A stretch of DNA of 64,000 nt from Streptomyces sp. S465 (lineage in GTDB: Bacteria > Actinomycetota > Actinomycetes > Streptomycetales > Streptomycetaceae), in assembly GCF_026898115.1 (NCBI RefSeq), contig NZ_CP114036.1, forward strand, positions 7,744,001-7,808,000. Reading direction: 5' to 3'. Positions 17,714-24,510 of this stretch are shown here, piece after piece (positions within the stretch are counted from its first letter, which is position 1; each line of letters begins with the position of its first letter). Below the pieces are notes generated by a model. The model saw only the letters and a program-made list of their open reading frames with translations, searched no databases and had not been told where the DNA came from. A program made the position numbers and the translations under genes.

Positions 17714-18976
17714 TTGAGCACCTTCAAGGCCCCCCGGGGCACGTACGACCTGATCCCGCCGAACTCCGCCAAGTACCTCGCGGTGCGCGAGGCGCTCGCC
17801 GCGCCGCTCAAGCGCTCCGGCTACGGCTACATCGAGACCCCCGGCTTCGAGAACGTGGAACTCTTCGCGCGCGGCGTCGGCGAGTCCACCGACATCGTGA
17901 CCAAGGAGATGTACACCCTCACCACCAAGGGCGGGGACGAGCTCGCGCTGCGCCCCGAGGGCACCGCCTCGGTGCTGCGCGCCGCCCTGGAGGCCAATCT
18001 GCACAAGGCCGGGTCCCTGCCGGTCAAGCTCTGGTACTCGGGCTCGTACTACCGCTACGAGCGGCCGCAGAAGGGCCGCTACCGCCACTTCTCGCAGGTC
18101 GGCGCGGAGGCGATCGGTGCCGAGGACCCGGCCCTGGACGCCGAGCTGATCATCCTGGCCCACGACGCCTACCGCTCGCTGGGGCTCCGGAACTTCCGCA
18201 TCCTGGTGAACTCACTGGGCGACGCCACCTGCCGCCCCGTCTACCGGTCCGCCCTCCAGGACTTCCTGCGCGGCCTCGACCTGGACGAGGACACCCGGCG
18301 GCGCGTCGAGATCAACCCGCTGCGGGTGCTGGACGACAAGCGCGAGGCGGTCCGCAGGCAACTGGCCGACGCCCCGCTGTTGCGCGACTACCTGTGCGAG
18401 GAGTGCAAGGCGTACCACGCGGAGGTCCGCGACCTGCTCACCGCGCGGGGCGTGGCCTTCGAGGACGACGAGAAGCTGGTGCGCGGCCTGGACTACTACA
18501 CCCGTACGACCTTCGAGTTCGTCCACGACGGGCTGGGCTCGCAGTCCGCGGTCGGCGGCGGCGGCCGCTACGACGGGCTGTCGGAGATGATCGGCGGCCC
18601 GGCGCTGCCCTCGGTGGGCTGGGCGCTCGGCGTGGACCGTACGGTGCTGGCGCTGGAGGCCGAGGGCGTCGAGCTGGAGCTGCCCGACGCCGTCAGCGTC
18701 TTCGCGGTGCCGCTGGGGGAGGAGGCCAGGAAGGTCCTCTTCGGCCTGGTCGGCGAGCTCCGTAAGGCGGGTGTGGCCACGGACTTCTCTTACGGCGGCA
18801 AGGGGCTGAAGGCCGCGATGAAGGCGGCCAACCGCAGCGGTGCGCGCTACGCGATCGTGGCGGGCGAGCGCGACCTCGCCGAGAACGCGGTCCAGCTGAA
18901 GGACATGGAATCCGGCGAGCAGGCGCCGGTGCCGCTGGCCGAGGCGGTCGAGGCGATCCGCGCGCGCCTCGCCTGA
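17714..18976 (+). CDS. hisS: Histidyl-tRNA synthetase
   Basis: Class-II synthetase (420 aa). Motif 1 region begins KAPRGTYDLIPP. Motif 2 is in LWYSGSYYRYERPQKGRYRHFSQVGAE. The histidine-A loop is LVRGLDYYTRTTFEF, and motif 3 is SVGWALGVDRTVLALE. A C-terminal anticodon-binding domain follows (DAVSVFAVPLGEEARK). The TTG start at 17714 gives the conserved beginning LSTFKAPRGTYD and lies about 5 bp after GAGAG; open frame further upstream is inside the MBL gene. Confidence 0.96.
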   Translation: MSTFKAPRGTYDLIPPNSAKYLAVREALAAPLKRSGYGYIETPGFENVELFARGVGESTDIVTKEMYTLTTKGGDELALRPEGTASVLRAALEANLHKAGSLPVKLWYSGSYYRYERPQKGRYRHFSQVGAEAIGAEDPALDAELIILAHDAYRSLGLRNFRILVNSLGDATCRPVYRSALQDFLRGLDLDEDTRRRVEINPLRVLDDKREAVRRQLADAPLLRDYLCEECKAYHAEVRDLLTARGVAFEDDEKLVRGLDYYTRTTFEFVHDGLGSQSAVGGGGRYDGLSEMIGGPALPSVGWALGVDRTVLALEAEGVELELPDAVSVFAVPLGEEARKVLFGLVGELRKAGVATDFSYGGKGLKAAMKAANRSGARYAIVAGERDLAENAVQLKDMESGEQAPVPLAEAVEAIRARLA

Positions 18977-18984
18977 GCGCGGCG

Positions 18985-19029
18985 CGCAAGGGGGTGCTCG
19001 GGGCTCCATACCCCGAGCACCCCCTTGCG
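18985..19029 (+). terminator. Terminator after hisS
   Basis: Perfect 19-bp stem (18985-19003 with 19011-19029, core GGGGGTGCTCGGGG / CCCCGAGCACCCCC) with a 7-base loop, 8 bp after the hisS stop. It has no U-tract, as is common in Streptomyces. Confidence 0.85.
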
Positions 19030-19034
19030 AGTTC

Positions 19035-19103
19035 CTACGGCAGCCCCAGCCGCATCGCGCTGGTGACCGCCGCGGTGCGGTCGGCCACGGCGAGCCTGCC
19101 GAA
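19035..19103 (-). pseudogene. Remnant of a LuxR/NarL response regulator, C-terminal end only
   Basis: On the minus strand the last 22 codons before a TAG (19037-19035) read FGRLAVADRTAAVTSAMRLG LP. This is the usual end of a NarL-type HTH (KLgv.DRtaAVt.A...GL). The upstream residues in this frame no longer show the recognition helix or a receiver domain, so only the 3' tip of the gene survives. It sits directly downstream of the ABC-ATPase remnant on the same strand. Confidence 0.5.
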
Positions 19104-19215
19104 GGCCCCCGGGCGGTCCGGCGTAACACCGGCGGTTCGCCACAGCGTGCCGAGGACGTACGCGGCCGGGGATATCGGTGTGCCGCGCAGCCGCCGCGGC
19201 ACCTTCTCGTCCCGT

Positions 19216-19515
19216 TCGAGCGCGCACCGTCAACTCGGCCGGGGCCGATTCATCCTGCCAAACGGTGCCGACCCGGGAACGCCACCCGCGTCCCCCGGAG
19301 GCGGGGTCCCGGTCCAGCACCGCGACCTCACCCGCGTCCCGGCTCCGATGGCCCTGGAGGGGCACCACGGCCGTGCTCTTGCCCTCCCCGTCGGGTGCCA
19401 TGAGCCCGACCACCTCACCCTGCCGGATGCCCAGGTCAACGCCGTCCGGCGCGGTCACCGCGCCATAGCGCTCGCTCGGCCCGCGCACCCGTACCGCTTC
19501 TCCCGCCATGCCCAT
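19216..19515 (-). pseudogene. Decayed ABC-transporter ATP-binding protein, N-terminal fragment
   Basis: The minus-strand translation shows a recognisable but damaged ABC-2 type ATPase N-terminus. SERYGAVTAPDGVDLGIRQG corresponds to the usual SYGAVtAvDGVDL.irrG. The Walker A reads APDGEGKSTAV instead of GPNGAGKTTTV, followed by LQGHRSRDAGEVAVLDRDPA and RVGTVWQDESAPAELTVR. Homology stops before the signature motif and Walker B, after which the frame is unrelated. The damaged P-loop and missing two thirds make it a pseudogene. Its normal partners (permease, histidine kinase) are absent. Confidence 0.7.
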
Positions 19516-19696
19516 GAGCCCGACCGAGCCGCCCCGGTGCCGGGAGGACGACCGGGAAGCCCGTCTTATGTCCTCCGAACGGGGGGCAGGGCACCATGGC
19601 ATGGCCGCGCTGAGCGCGCCCTACGGCGAGAGTGGGTGCGGCACAATGGCCGTGCCCGGCAGGGCCGGAGACTGTGGAGAGCGACGGACGGCGAGT

Positions 19697-20344
19697 ATGG
19701 CGACGACAGTGGTGGACGACGTGGAGTCCGGCGAGGCGCACGAGGGCGCTCGGGTCGGGACGGGAGGCGGTCGTGCTTTCGCCCTCCTGCTCGTGATCAC
19801 CGGTGCGCTGGGTCTCCTCGCCGCCTGGGTCATCACGATCGACAAGAACAAGATCCTCGAGTACAAGGCCGACGGTAAGGTCTTCACCCCCGGTTGCAGC
19901 CTCAACCCCGTCGTCTCCTGCGGCAACATCATGGAGAGCGACCAGGCCCAGGCCTTCGGCTTCCCGAACCCGATGCTCGGGCTGGTCGCCTACGGCATCG
20001 TGATCTGCGTGGGCATGTCCCTGCTGGCCGGGGGGCGCTTCCCGCGCTGGTACTGGCTGACCTTCAACGCGGGCTGCCTCTTCGGCGTCGGCTTCGTGAC
20101 CTGGCTCCAGTACGAGTCGCTGTACGTCATCGGCTCGCTGTGCCTGTGGTGCTGCCTCGCCTGGGTCGCCACGATCGTGATGTTCTGCTACGTCACCGGC
20201 TACAACCTCAAGCACGGATACCTGCCCGCGCCGGACGGGCTGCGGCGCGGTCTCATGGAGTTCCACTGGGTGGTCCCGGTGCTGTGGATCGGCGTCATCG
20301 GCATGCTGATCCTGACCCGCTGGTGGGATTTCTGGACCGCCTGA
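19697..20344 (+). CDS. Vitamin K epoxide reductase family (VKOR) membrane protein
   Basis: A 215-aa integral membrane protein, the actinobacterial counterpart of DsbB, which reoxidises DsbA-like thiol oxidases through menaquinone. The loop cysteines are in FTPGCSLNPVVSCGNIM. The quinone-proximal CxxC is CLWC in IGSLCLWCCLAW. Four to five hydrophobic helices are seen, starting at FALLLVITGALGLLAAWVI. I chose the ATG at 19697 (after GGCGAGT); the open frame extends upstream into the pseudogene region without support. The N-terminal 30 residues are acidic. Confidence 0.9.
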   Translation: MATTVVDDVESGEAHEGARVGTGGGRAFALLLVITGALGLLAAWVITIDKNKILEYKADGKVFTPGCSLNPVVSCGNIMESDQAQAFGFPNPMLGLVAYGIVICVGMSLLAGGRFPRWYWLTFNAGCLFGVGFVTWLQYESLYVIGSLCLWCCLAWVATIVMFCYVTGYNLKHGYLPAPDGLRRGLMEFHWVVPVLWIGVIGMLILTRWWDFWTA

Positions 20345-20387
20345 TGCGGGGCTCGGCCCGAAAGGGAAGAGTGTCAGAGGCGTGGCA

Positions 20388-20393
20388 TAGGCT
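20388..20393 (+). promoter_or_regulatory. TAGGCT -10 of an apparently leaderless rarA
   Basis: TAGGCT ends 6 bp before the GTG at 20400. No Shine-Dalgarno is present, so transcription probably starts at or next to the start codon. Confidence 0.45.
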
Positions 20394-20399
20394 TCCCGC

Positions 20400-21788
20400 G
20401 TGGAGCCAGACCTGTTCACCGCCGCCGCAGAGGACCGTCAGGAGAAGGACCCGGCCAGCAGCCCGCTGGCCGTGCGGATGCGTCCGCGCACCCTCGACGA
20501 GGTCGTGGGCCAGCAGCATCTGCTGCGCCCCGGATCCCCGCTGCGCCGGCTCGTGGGCGAGGGCGGCGGCGGTCCGGCCGGGCCGTCGTCGGTGATCCTG
20601 TGGGGCCCGCCGGGCATCGGAAAGACGACGCTGGCGTATGTGGTCAGCCAGGCCACCCAGAAGCGCTTCGTCGAGCTGTCGGCCATCACCGCCGGGGTCA
20701 AGGAGGTCCGGGCCGTCATCGACGGTGCGCGCCGCTCCTCCGGGGCGTACGGCCGGGACACCGTGCTCTTCCTGGACGAGATCCACCGCTTCAGCAAGGC
20801 CCAGCAGGACTCGCTGCTGCCCGCCGTCGAGAACCGCTGGGTCACGCTGATCGCGGCCACCACCGAGAATCCGTACTTCTCGGTGATCTCCCCGCTGCTC
20901 TCCCGCTCGCTGCTGCTCACCCTGGAGCCGCTCACCGACGACGACCTGCGCGGGCTGCTGCGGCGCGCGCTCACCGACGAGCGCGGGCTCGCCGGGGCCG
21001 TCACCCTTCCGGAGGACGCCGAGGCGCATCTGCTGCGCATAGCGGGCGGTGACGCCCGGCGGGCGCTCACCGCGCTGGAGGCGGGCGCCGGGGCGGCCCT
21101 GGACAAGGGCGAGTCCGAGGTCACGCTCGGCACGCTGGAGGAGGCGGTCGACCGGGCCGCGGTGAAGTACGACCGCGCGGGCGACCAGCACTACGACGTG
21201 GCCAGCGCCCTCATCAAGTCCATCCGCGGCTCGGACGTGGACGCGGCGCTGCACTATCTGGCCCGGATGATCGAGGCGGGGGAGGACCCGCGGTTCATCG
21301 CCCGGCGGCTGATGATCTCGGCAAGCGAGGACATCGGTCTCGCCGATCCGACCGCCCTGCCCACCGCCGTGGCGGCGGCGCAGGCCGTGGCCCTGATCGG
21401 CTTCCCGGAGGCCGCGCTCACGCTGAGCCACGCCACGATCGCGCTGGCGCTCGCGCCCAAGTCCAACGCCGCCACCACGGCCATCGGCGCGGCGCTGGCG
21501 GATGTGCGGGCGGGGCTCGCGGGCCCGGTGCCGCCGCATCTGCGCGACGGCCACTACCAGGGCGCCAAGAAGCTCGGCCACGCGCAGGGCTATCTCTACC
21601 CGCACGATCTGCCGGGCGGGATCGCGGCGCAGCAGTACGCACCGGACACCATCCACGGCAAGCGGTACTACGAGCCGACGCGGTACGGGGCCGAGGCGCG
21701 GTACGCGGATGTGGTGGAGCGGGTGCGGGCGCGGCTGCGGGGCGATCCGCCGCCGTCCGCCGACGGTCCGGCCCCGGCCTCGTCCTAG
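20400..21788 (+). CDS. rarA: Replication-associated recombination protein A (AAA+ ATPase)
   Basis: A 462-aa MgsA/RarA/WRNIP1 family protein acting at stalled replication forks. It begins with PLAVRMRPRTLDEVVGQQHLL. Walker A is GPPGIGKTTLAYV, Walker B is VLFLDEIHRFSK, and sensor 1 is TLIAATTENPYFS. The C-terminal tetramerisation domain contains KYDRAGDQHYDVASALIKSIRGSD and GAKKLGHAQGYLYPHD. The start lacks an RBS and appears leaderless. Confidence 0.95.
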   Translation: MEPDLFTAAAEDRQEKDPASSPLAVRMRPRTLDEVVGQQHLLRPGSPLRRLVGEGGGGPAGPSSVILWGPPGIGKTTLAYVVSQATQKRFVELSAITAGVKEVRAVIDGARRSSGAYGRDTVLFLDEIHRFSKAQQDSLLPAVENRWVTLIAATTENPYFSVISPLLSRSLLLTLEPLTDDDLRGLLRRALTDERGLAGAVTLPEDAEAHLLRIAGGDARRALTALEAGAGAALDKGESEVTLGTLEEAVDRAAVKYDRAGDQHYDVASALIKSIRGSDVDAALHYLARMIEAGEDPRFIARRLMISASEDIGLADPTALPTAVAAAQAVALIGFPEAALTLSHATIALALAPKSNAATTAIGAALADVRAGLAGPVPPHLRDGHYQGAKKLGHAQGYLYPHDLPGGIAAQQYAPDTIHGKRYYEPTRYGAEARYADVVERVRARLRGDPPPSADGPAPASS

Positions 21789-21847
21789 CCGGGGGACCCC
21801 GGACTCAGCCCACCGGCCCAGTCCACCGATCTGGCCCGCGAATCGCC

Positions 21848-22750
21848 TCAGCCGGTCGCGGCGTCGAACAGGGCGTGCATCGCCCGCCGCAGTTCGGACA
21901 CGTTCCGCACCGGCTCGGGGAAGTCGAAGCGCGCGTCGAACGGCCGGTCCGTCTCGTCCGTGAAGCGCACCCGCAGGCCGAAGCGGTCCAGGGCCACCGG
22001 GGTGGCCGGGCCCCGGGTGCAGACCATGGTGGAGCGGTCGCCGAGCAGCGCGCACAGTCGGCGCACCTGATCGCTGTGGGCGGCGTGCAGATGCTGGAGC
22101 AGATCGGCCTCGTGCCGGACGAGCGGATCGGGGGCGGCCGTCGCGAAGTCGTCCGGCTCCACGTCGGCCACGCCCCACAGGTCGTCCACGCACGCCTCGC
22201 CGACCTCCAGCCGCAGCAGCGTCCAGGCGGCCCTCCCGGCGGGCCCGACACCGGCGGCCGGCCCACCGGACCGCGGGGGCCGCGGCGCCTGGTCGAGGCC
22301 GAGCAACTCGCCCACCGGATGCCGCTCGGCCAGCAGCGCCGCCGCGGCGCGCGTCCGCTCCCCACACGGGACGGGGGTGAGCCAGCCGGCCACCCAGGCG
22401 CGGCCGCGGATGCGGTGGCGCATCGCGACGGGGGCGACGTCGGTGATCTCCATCACGCAGGTCAGCTCGTCGTCCTGGGCGTACGCGGCGGCGCGGGCGG
22501 CGGCGGAGCCTCCGGGCACGAGCAGCAGCACATCACCGTCGGGAGCGACGGTACGGGCGGCCGGACCGTCCGCCCCCAGGTCGTCCAGGGGCTCGTTTCC
22601 GGGAACCGTCAACGACGCCGTAGCCTTGGATTCCACGAGAGTACGTACGCGCTCTGCCGGCGTCGGCCGCAGGGTGTCTTCCATGGGACGCGGCTGACCC
22701 TCCTCGGGGCTCTGACCAGTGCTGGGCAGGGGGATCCCAGGTCGAAACAT
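21848..22750 (-). CDS. HugZ-like protein: split-barrel region plus DUF2470 domain
   Basis: A 300-aa cytosolic protein. Residues of about 30-130 resemble the FMN-binding split-barrel of the HugZ/HutZ heme-utilisation family (LVESKATASLTVPG ... ITDVAPVAMRHRIRGRAWVAGWL). The C-terminal 80 residues match DUF2470 (LQHLHAAHSDQVRRLCALL ... VALDRFGLRVRF ... RPFDARFDFPEPVRNVSELR). Relatives bind heme and help release its iron; activity here is inferred. The ATG at 22750 follows GAGGAG 5 bp upstream; frame open above that is unsupported. An iron-box match lies 15 bp upstream of the start, suggesting repression by DmdR/IdeR when iron is plentiful. It diverges from rpsD. Confidence 0.78.
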   Translation of the reverse strand: MFRPGIPLPSTGQSPEEGQPRPMEDTLRPTPAERVRTLVESKATASLTVPGNEPLDDLGADGPAARTVAPDGDVLLLVPGGSAAARAAAYAQDDELTCVMEITDVAPVAMRHRIRGRAWVAGWLTPVPCGERTRAAAALLAERHPVGELLGLDQAPRPPRSGGPAAGVGPAGRAAWTLLRLEVGEACVDDLWGVADVEPDDFATAAPDPLVRHEADLLQHLHAAHSDQVRRLCALLGDRSTMVCTRGPATPVALDRFGLRVRFTDETDRPFDARFDFPEPVRNVSELRRAMHALFDAATG

Positions 22751-22764
22751 GCGTTCTCCTCGGC

Positions 22765-22783
22765 TAAGGTAAGGCTCACCTAA
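22765..22783. promoter_or_regulatory. Iron box (DmdR/IdeR/DtxR-type operator)
   Basis: TAAGGTAAGGCTCACCTAA matches the DtxR/IdeR consensus TWAGGTTAGSCTAACCTWA at 17 of 19 positions. It lies in the 55-bp divergent gap between the DUF2470 gene (start 22750) and rpsD (start 22806). TAAGGT within it could also serve as the rpsD -10. Confidence 0.75.
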
Positions 22784-22805
22784 CTTACATGGAGGTTCGT
22801 TCCCC

Positions 22806-23417
22806 GTGAACCAGTCGCGTCCCAAGGTCAAGAAGTCGCGGGCGCTCGGCATCGCTCTGACTCCGAAGGCCGTGAAGTACTTCGAGGCCCGCCCCTACCC
22901 GCCGGGTGAGCACGGCCGTGGCCGCAAGCAGACCAGTGACTACAAGGTCCGGCTGCTGGAGAAGCAGCGGCTGCGTGCCCAGTACGACATCAGCGAGCGC
23001 CAGATGGTCCGCGCCTACGACCGCGCTCGGAAGGCCGAAGGCAAGACGGGTGAGGCCCTGGTCGTCGAGCTCGAGCGCCGGCTGGACGCGCTCGTCCTGC
23101 GGTCCGGGATCGCCCGCACCATCTACCAGGCCCGCCAGATGGTCACCCACGGCCACATCGAGGTCAACGGCCGCAAGGTCGACAAGCCGTCCTTCCGGGT
23201 CCGCCCGGACGACGTGGTGATGGTCCGCGAGCGCAGCCGCGACAAGCACCCCTTCCAGGTGGCGCGCGAGGGTGGCTACGCCCCCGACGGCGAGACCCCG
23301 CGCTACCTCCAGGTCAACCTGAAGGCGCTCGCCTTCCGCCTCGACCGGGACCCCAACCGCAAGGAGATCCCGGTGATCTGCGACGAGCAGCTCGTCGTCG
23401 AGTACTACGCCCGCTGA
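22806..23417 (+). CDS. rpsD: 30S ribosomal protein S4
   Basis: A 203-aa S4 protein binding 16S rRNA early in 30S assembly. The S4 RNA-binding domain is visible (RRLDALVLRSGIARTIYQARQMVTHGHIEVNG). The N-terminus (RPKVKKSRALGIALTPKAVKYFEARPYPPGEHGRGR) has none of the four zinc-binding cysteines of the C+ form, so this is the zinc-independent type. The GTG at 22806 follows GGAGG. It stands alone, away from the alpha operon, as is typical for streptomycetes. Confidence 0.97.
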   Translation: MNQSRPKVKKSRALGIALTPKAVKYFEARPYPPGEHGRGRKQTSDYKVRLLEKQRLRAQYDISERQMVRAYDRARKAEGKTGEALVVELERRLDALVLRSGIARTIYQARQMVTHGHIEVNGRKVDKPSFRVRPDDVVMVRERSRDKHPFQVAREGGYAPDGETPRYLQVNLKALAFRLDRDPNRKEIPVICDEQLVVEYYAR

Positions 23418-23461
23418 TCCGGCGGAGCGGACGGACGGTACGGCGGTACGGCGGTACGCAC

Positions 23462-23513
23462 CAAGCCCGCGGGTTCCCCCTCGACACCGGTCGGCGGGGA
23501 ACCCGCGGGCTTG
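23462..23513 (+). terminator. Terminator after rpsD
   Basis: Perfect 18-bp stem CAAGCCCGCGGGTTCCCC (23462-23479) / GGGGAACCCGCGGGCTTG (23496-23513). Short CGGTACGG repeats lie just before it (about 23437-23458). The rest of the 308-bp gap to the next gene holds a possible -10 (GATAAG, about 23579). Confidence 0.85.
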
Positions 23514-23725
23514 TCCGATGGCCGCCCCCGGCGGGCCGCCCAGGGACCCTTATCCGTTTCGGGTGCGCCTGCGCGGCGCGATAAGGTCGATACCTGCCGC
23601 CCGCGCCCGGAGACCGCCCGAGAGCGGTGGGCGACGAAGACCTGAACGACCAGCAACACCAGCAGCACGACCAGCACGACAACAAGACCGAAACGACGAC
23701 GAGCGGCGACAGGGAGCGGTGCGAC

Positions 23726-24172
23726 GTGTCCGGTGGAGAGGTGGCCGGGATCCTCGTGGCCGTCTTCTGGGCGATCCTGGTGTCCTTCCTCGCCCTCGCG
23801 CTGGTGAGGCTGGCCCAGACGCTCAAGGCGGCCACCAGGCTGGTGGCGGAGGTCACCGACCAGGCCGTCCCGCTGCTCAGCGAGGCGTCCGCGACCGTGC
23901 GCGAGGCGAACACCCAGCTCGCCCGGGTGGACTCGATCGCCGCCGACGTCCAGGAGGTCACCTCCAACGCCTCCGCGCTCTCCTCGACCGTCTCCACCGC
24001 CTTCGGCGGACCGCTGGTCAAGGTGGCCGCGTTCGGCTACGGCGTCCGGCGGGCGATCGGCCGCAAGGGCCGGGCGGAGGACGAGCCCGCGCCCGCGCGC
24101 ACCGTCGTCATCGGCAAGACCCTGCCGTCCGCCCGCCGGGGCGGCCGCCGCACTCGTGGATCGAAGGGCTGA
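23726..24172 (+). CDS. DUF948 domain-containing membrane protein
   Basis: A 148-aa protein with one N-terminal transmembrane helix (VAGILVAVFWAILVSFLALALVRL). A coiled-coil-like DUF948 segment follows (LAQTLKAATRLVAEVTDQAVPLLSEASATVREANTQLARVD), then a basic C-terminus. The function is unknown; relatives are cell-envelope associated. I chose GTG at 23726 because GGGAG precedes it and the helix follows directly; the in-frame GTG at 23627 would add a Gln/His/Asp-rich stretch. It is followed 8 bp later by the next small gene. Confidence 0.8.
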   Translation: MSGGEVAGILVAVFWAILVSFLALALVRLAQTLKAATRLVAEVTDQAVPLLSEASATVREANTQLARVDSIAADVQEVTSNASALSSTVSTAFGGPLVKVAAFGYGVRRAIGRKGRAEDEPAPARTVVIGKTLPSARRGGRRTRGSKG

Positions 24173-24180
24173 AGGACCGG

Positions 24181-24510
24181 ATGTTCCGCCGCACATTCTG
24201 GTTCACCACCGGCGTCGCCGCCGGGGTGTGGGCCACCACCAAGGTCAACCGCAAGCTCAACCAGCTCACCCCGGAGAGCCTGGCCGCCCAGGCGGCCGAC
24301 CGGGCGGTGCTGGCGGGCCGGCGGATCAAGGTCTTCGCCCTCGACGTACGGGACGGCATGGCCGACCGCGAAGCCGCGCTCAAGGACGCGCTCGGGCTCA
24401 CCGCGCCGCCCCCGGACGACCGCAGGCAGCTGCCGGCCCAGCGCGGCCGGGCCCAGCTCACCCGCACTTCCCCCTACAAGATCCACAAAGCCGGAAATGA
24501 GGACCACTGA
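24181..24510 (+). CDS. DUF6167-type small protein, alaS-linked
   Basis: A 109-aa protein of unknown function beginning MFRRTFWFTTGVAAGVWATTKVNRKL, probably a short membrane-associated helix, then a charged helical region (AADRAVLAGRRIKVFALDVRDGMADREAALKDALGL). The ATG at 24181 has GAAGG nearby. Its stop overlaps the alaS start by one base (TGATG), so it is co-translated with alaS. The same pair of small membrane proteins before alaS is found in other streptomycetes. Confidence 0.8.
   Translation: MFRRTFWFTTGVAAGVWATTKVNRKLNQLTPESLAAQAADRAVLAGRRIKVFALDVRDGMADREAALKDALGLTAPPPDDRRQLPAQRGRAQLTRTSPYKIHKAGNEDH

Noticed and set aside
18994..19696. Plus-strand frame extending the VKOR protein upstream to the hisS terminator
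   Set aside because: It crosses the terminator stem and the minus-strand pseudogene and has no RBS. The family start fits ATG 19697.
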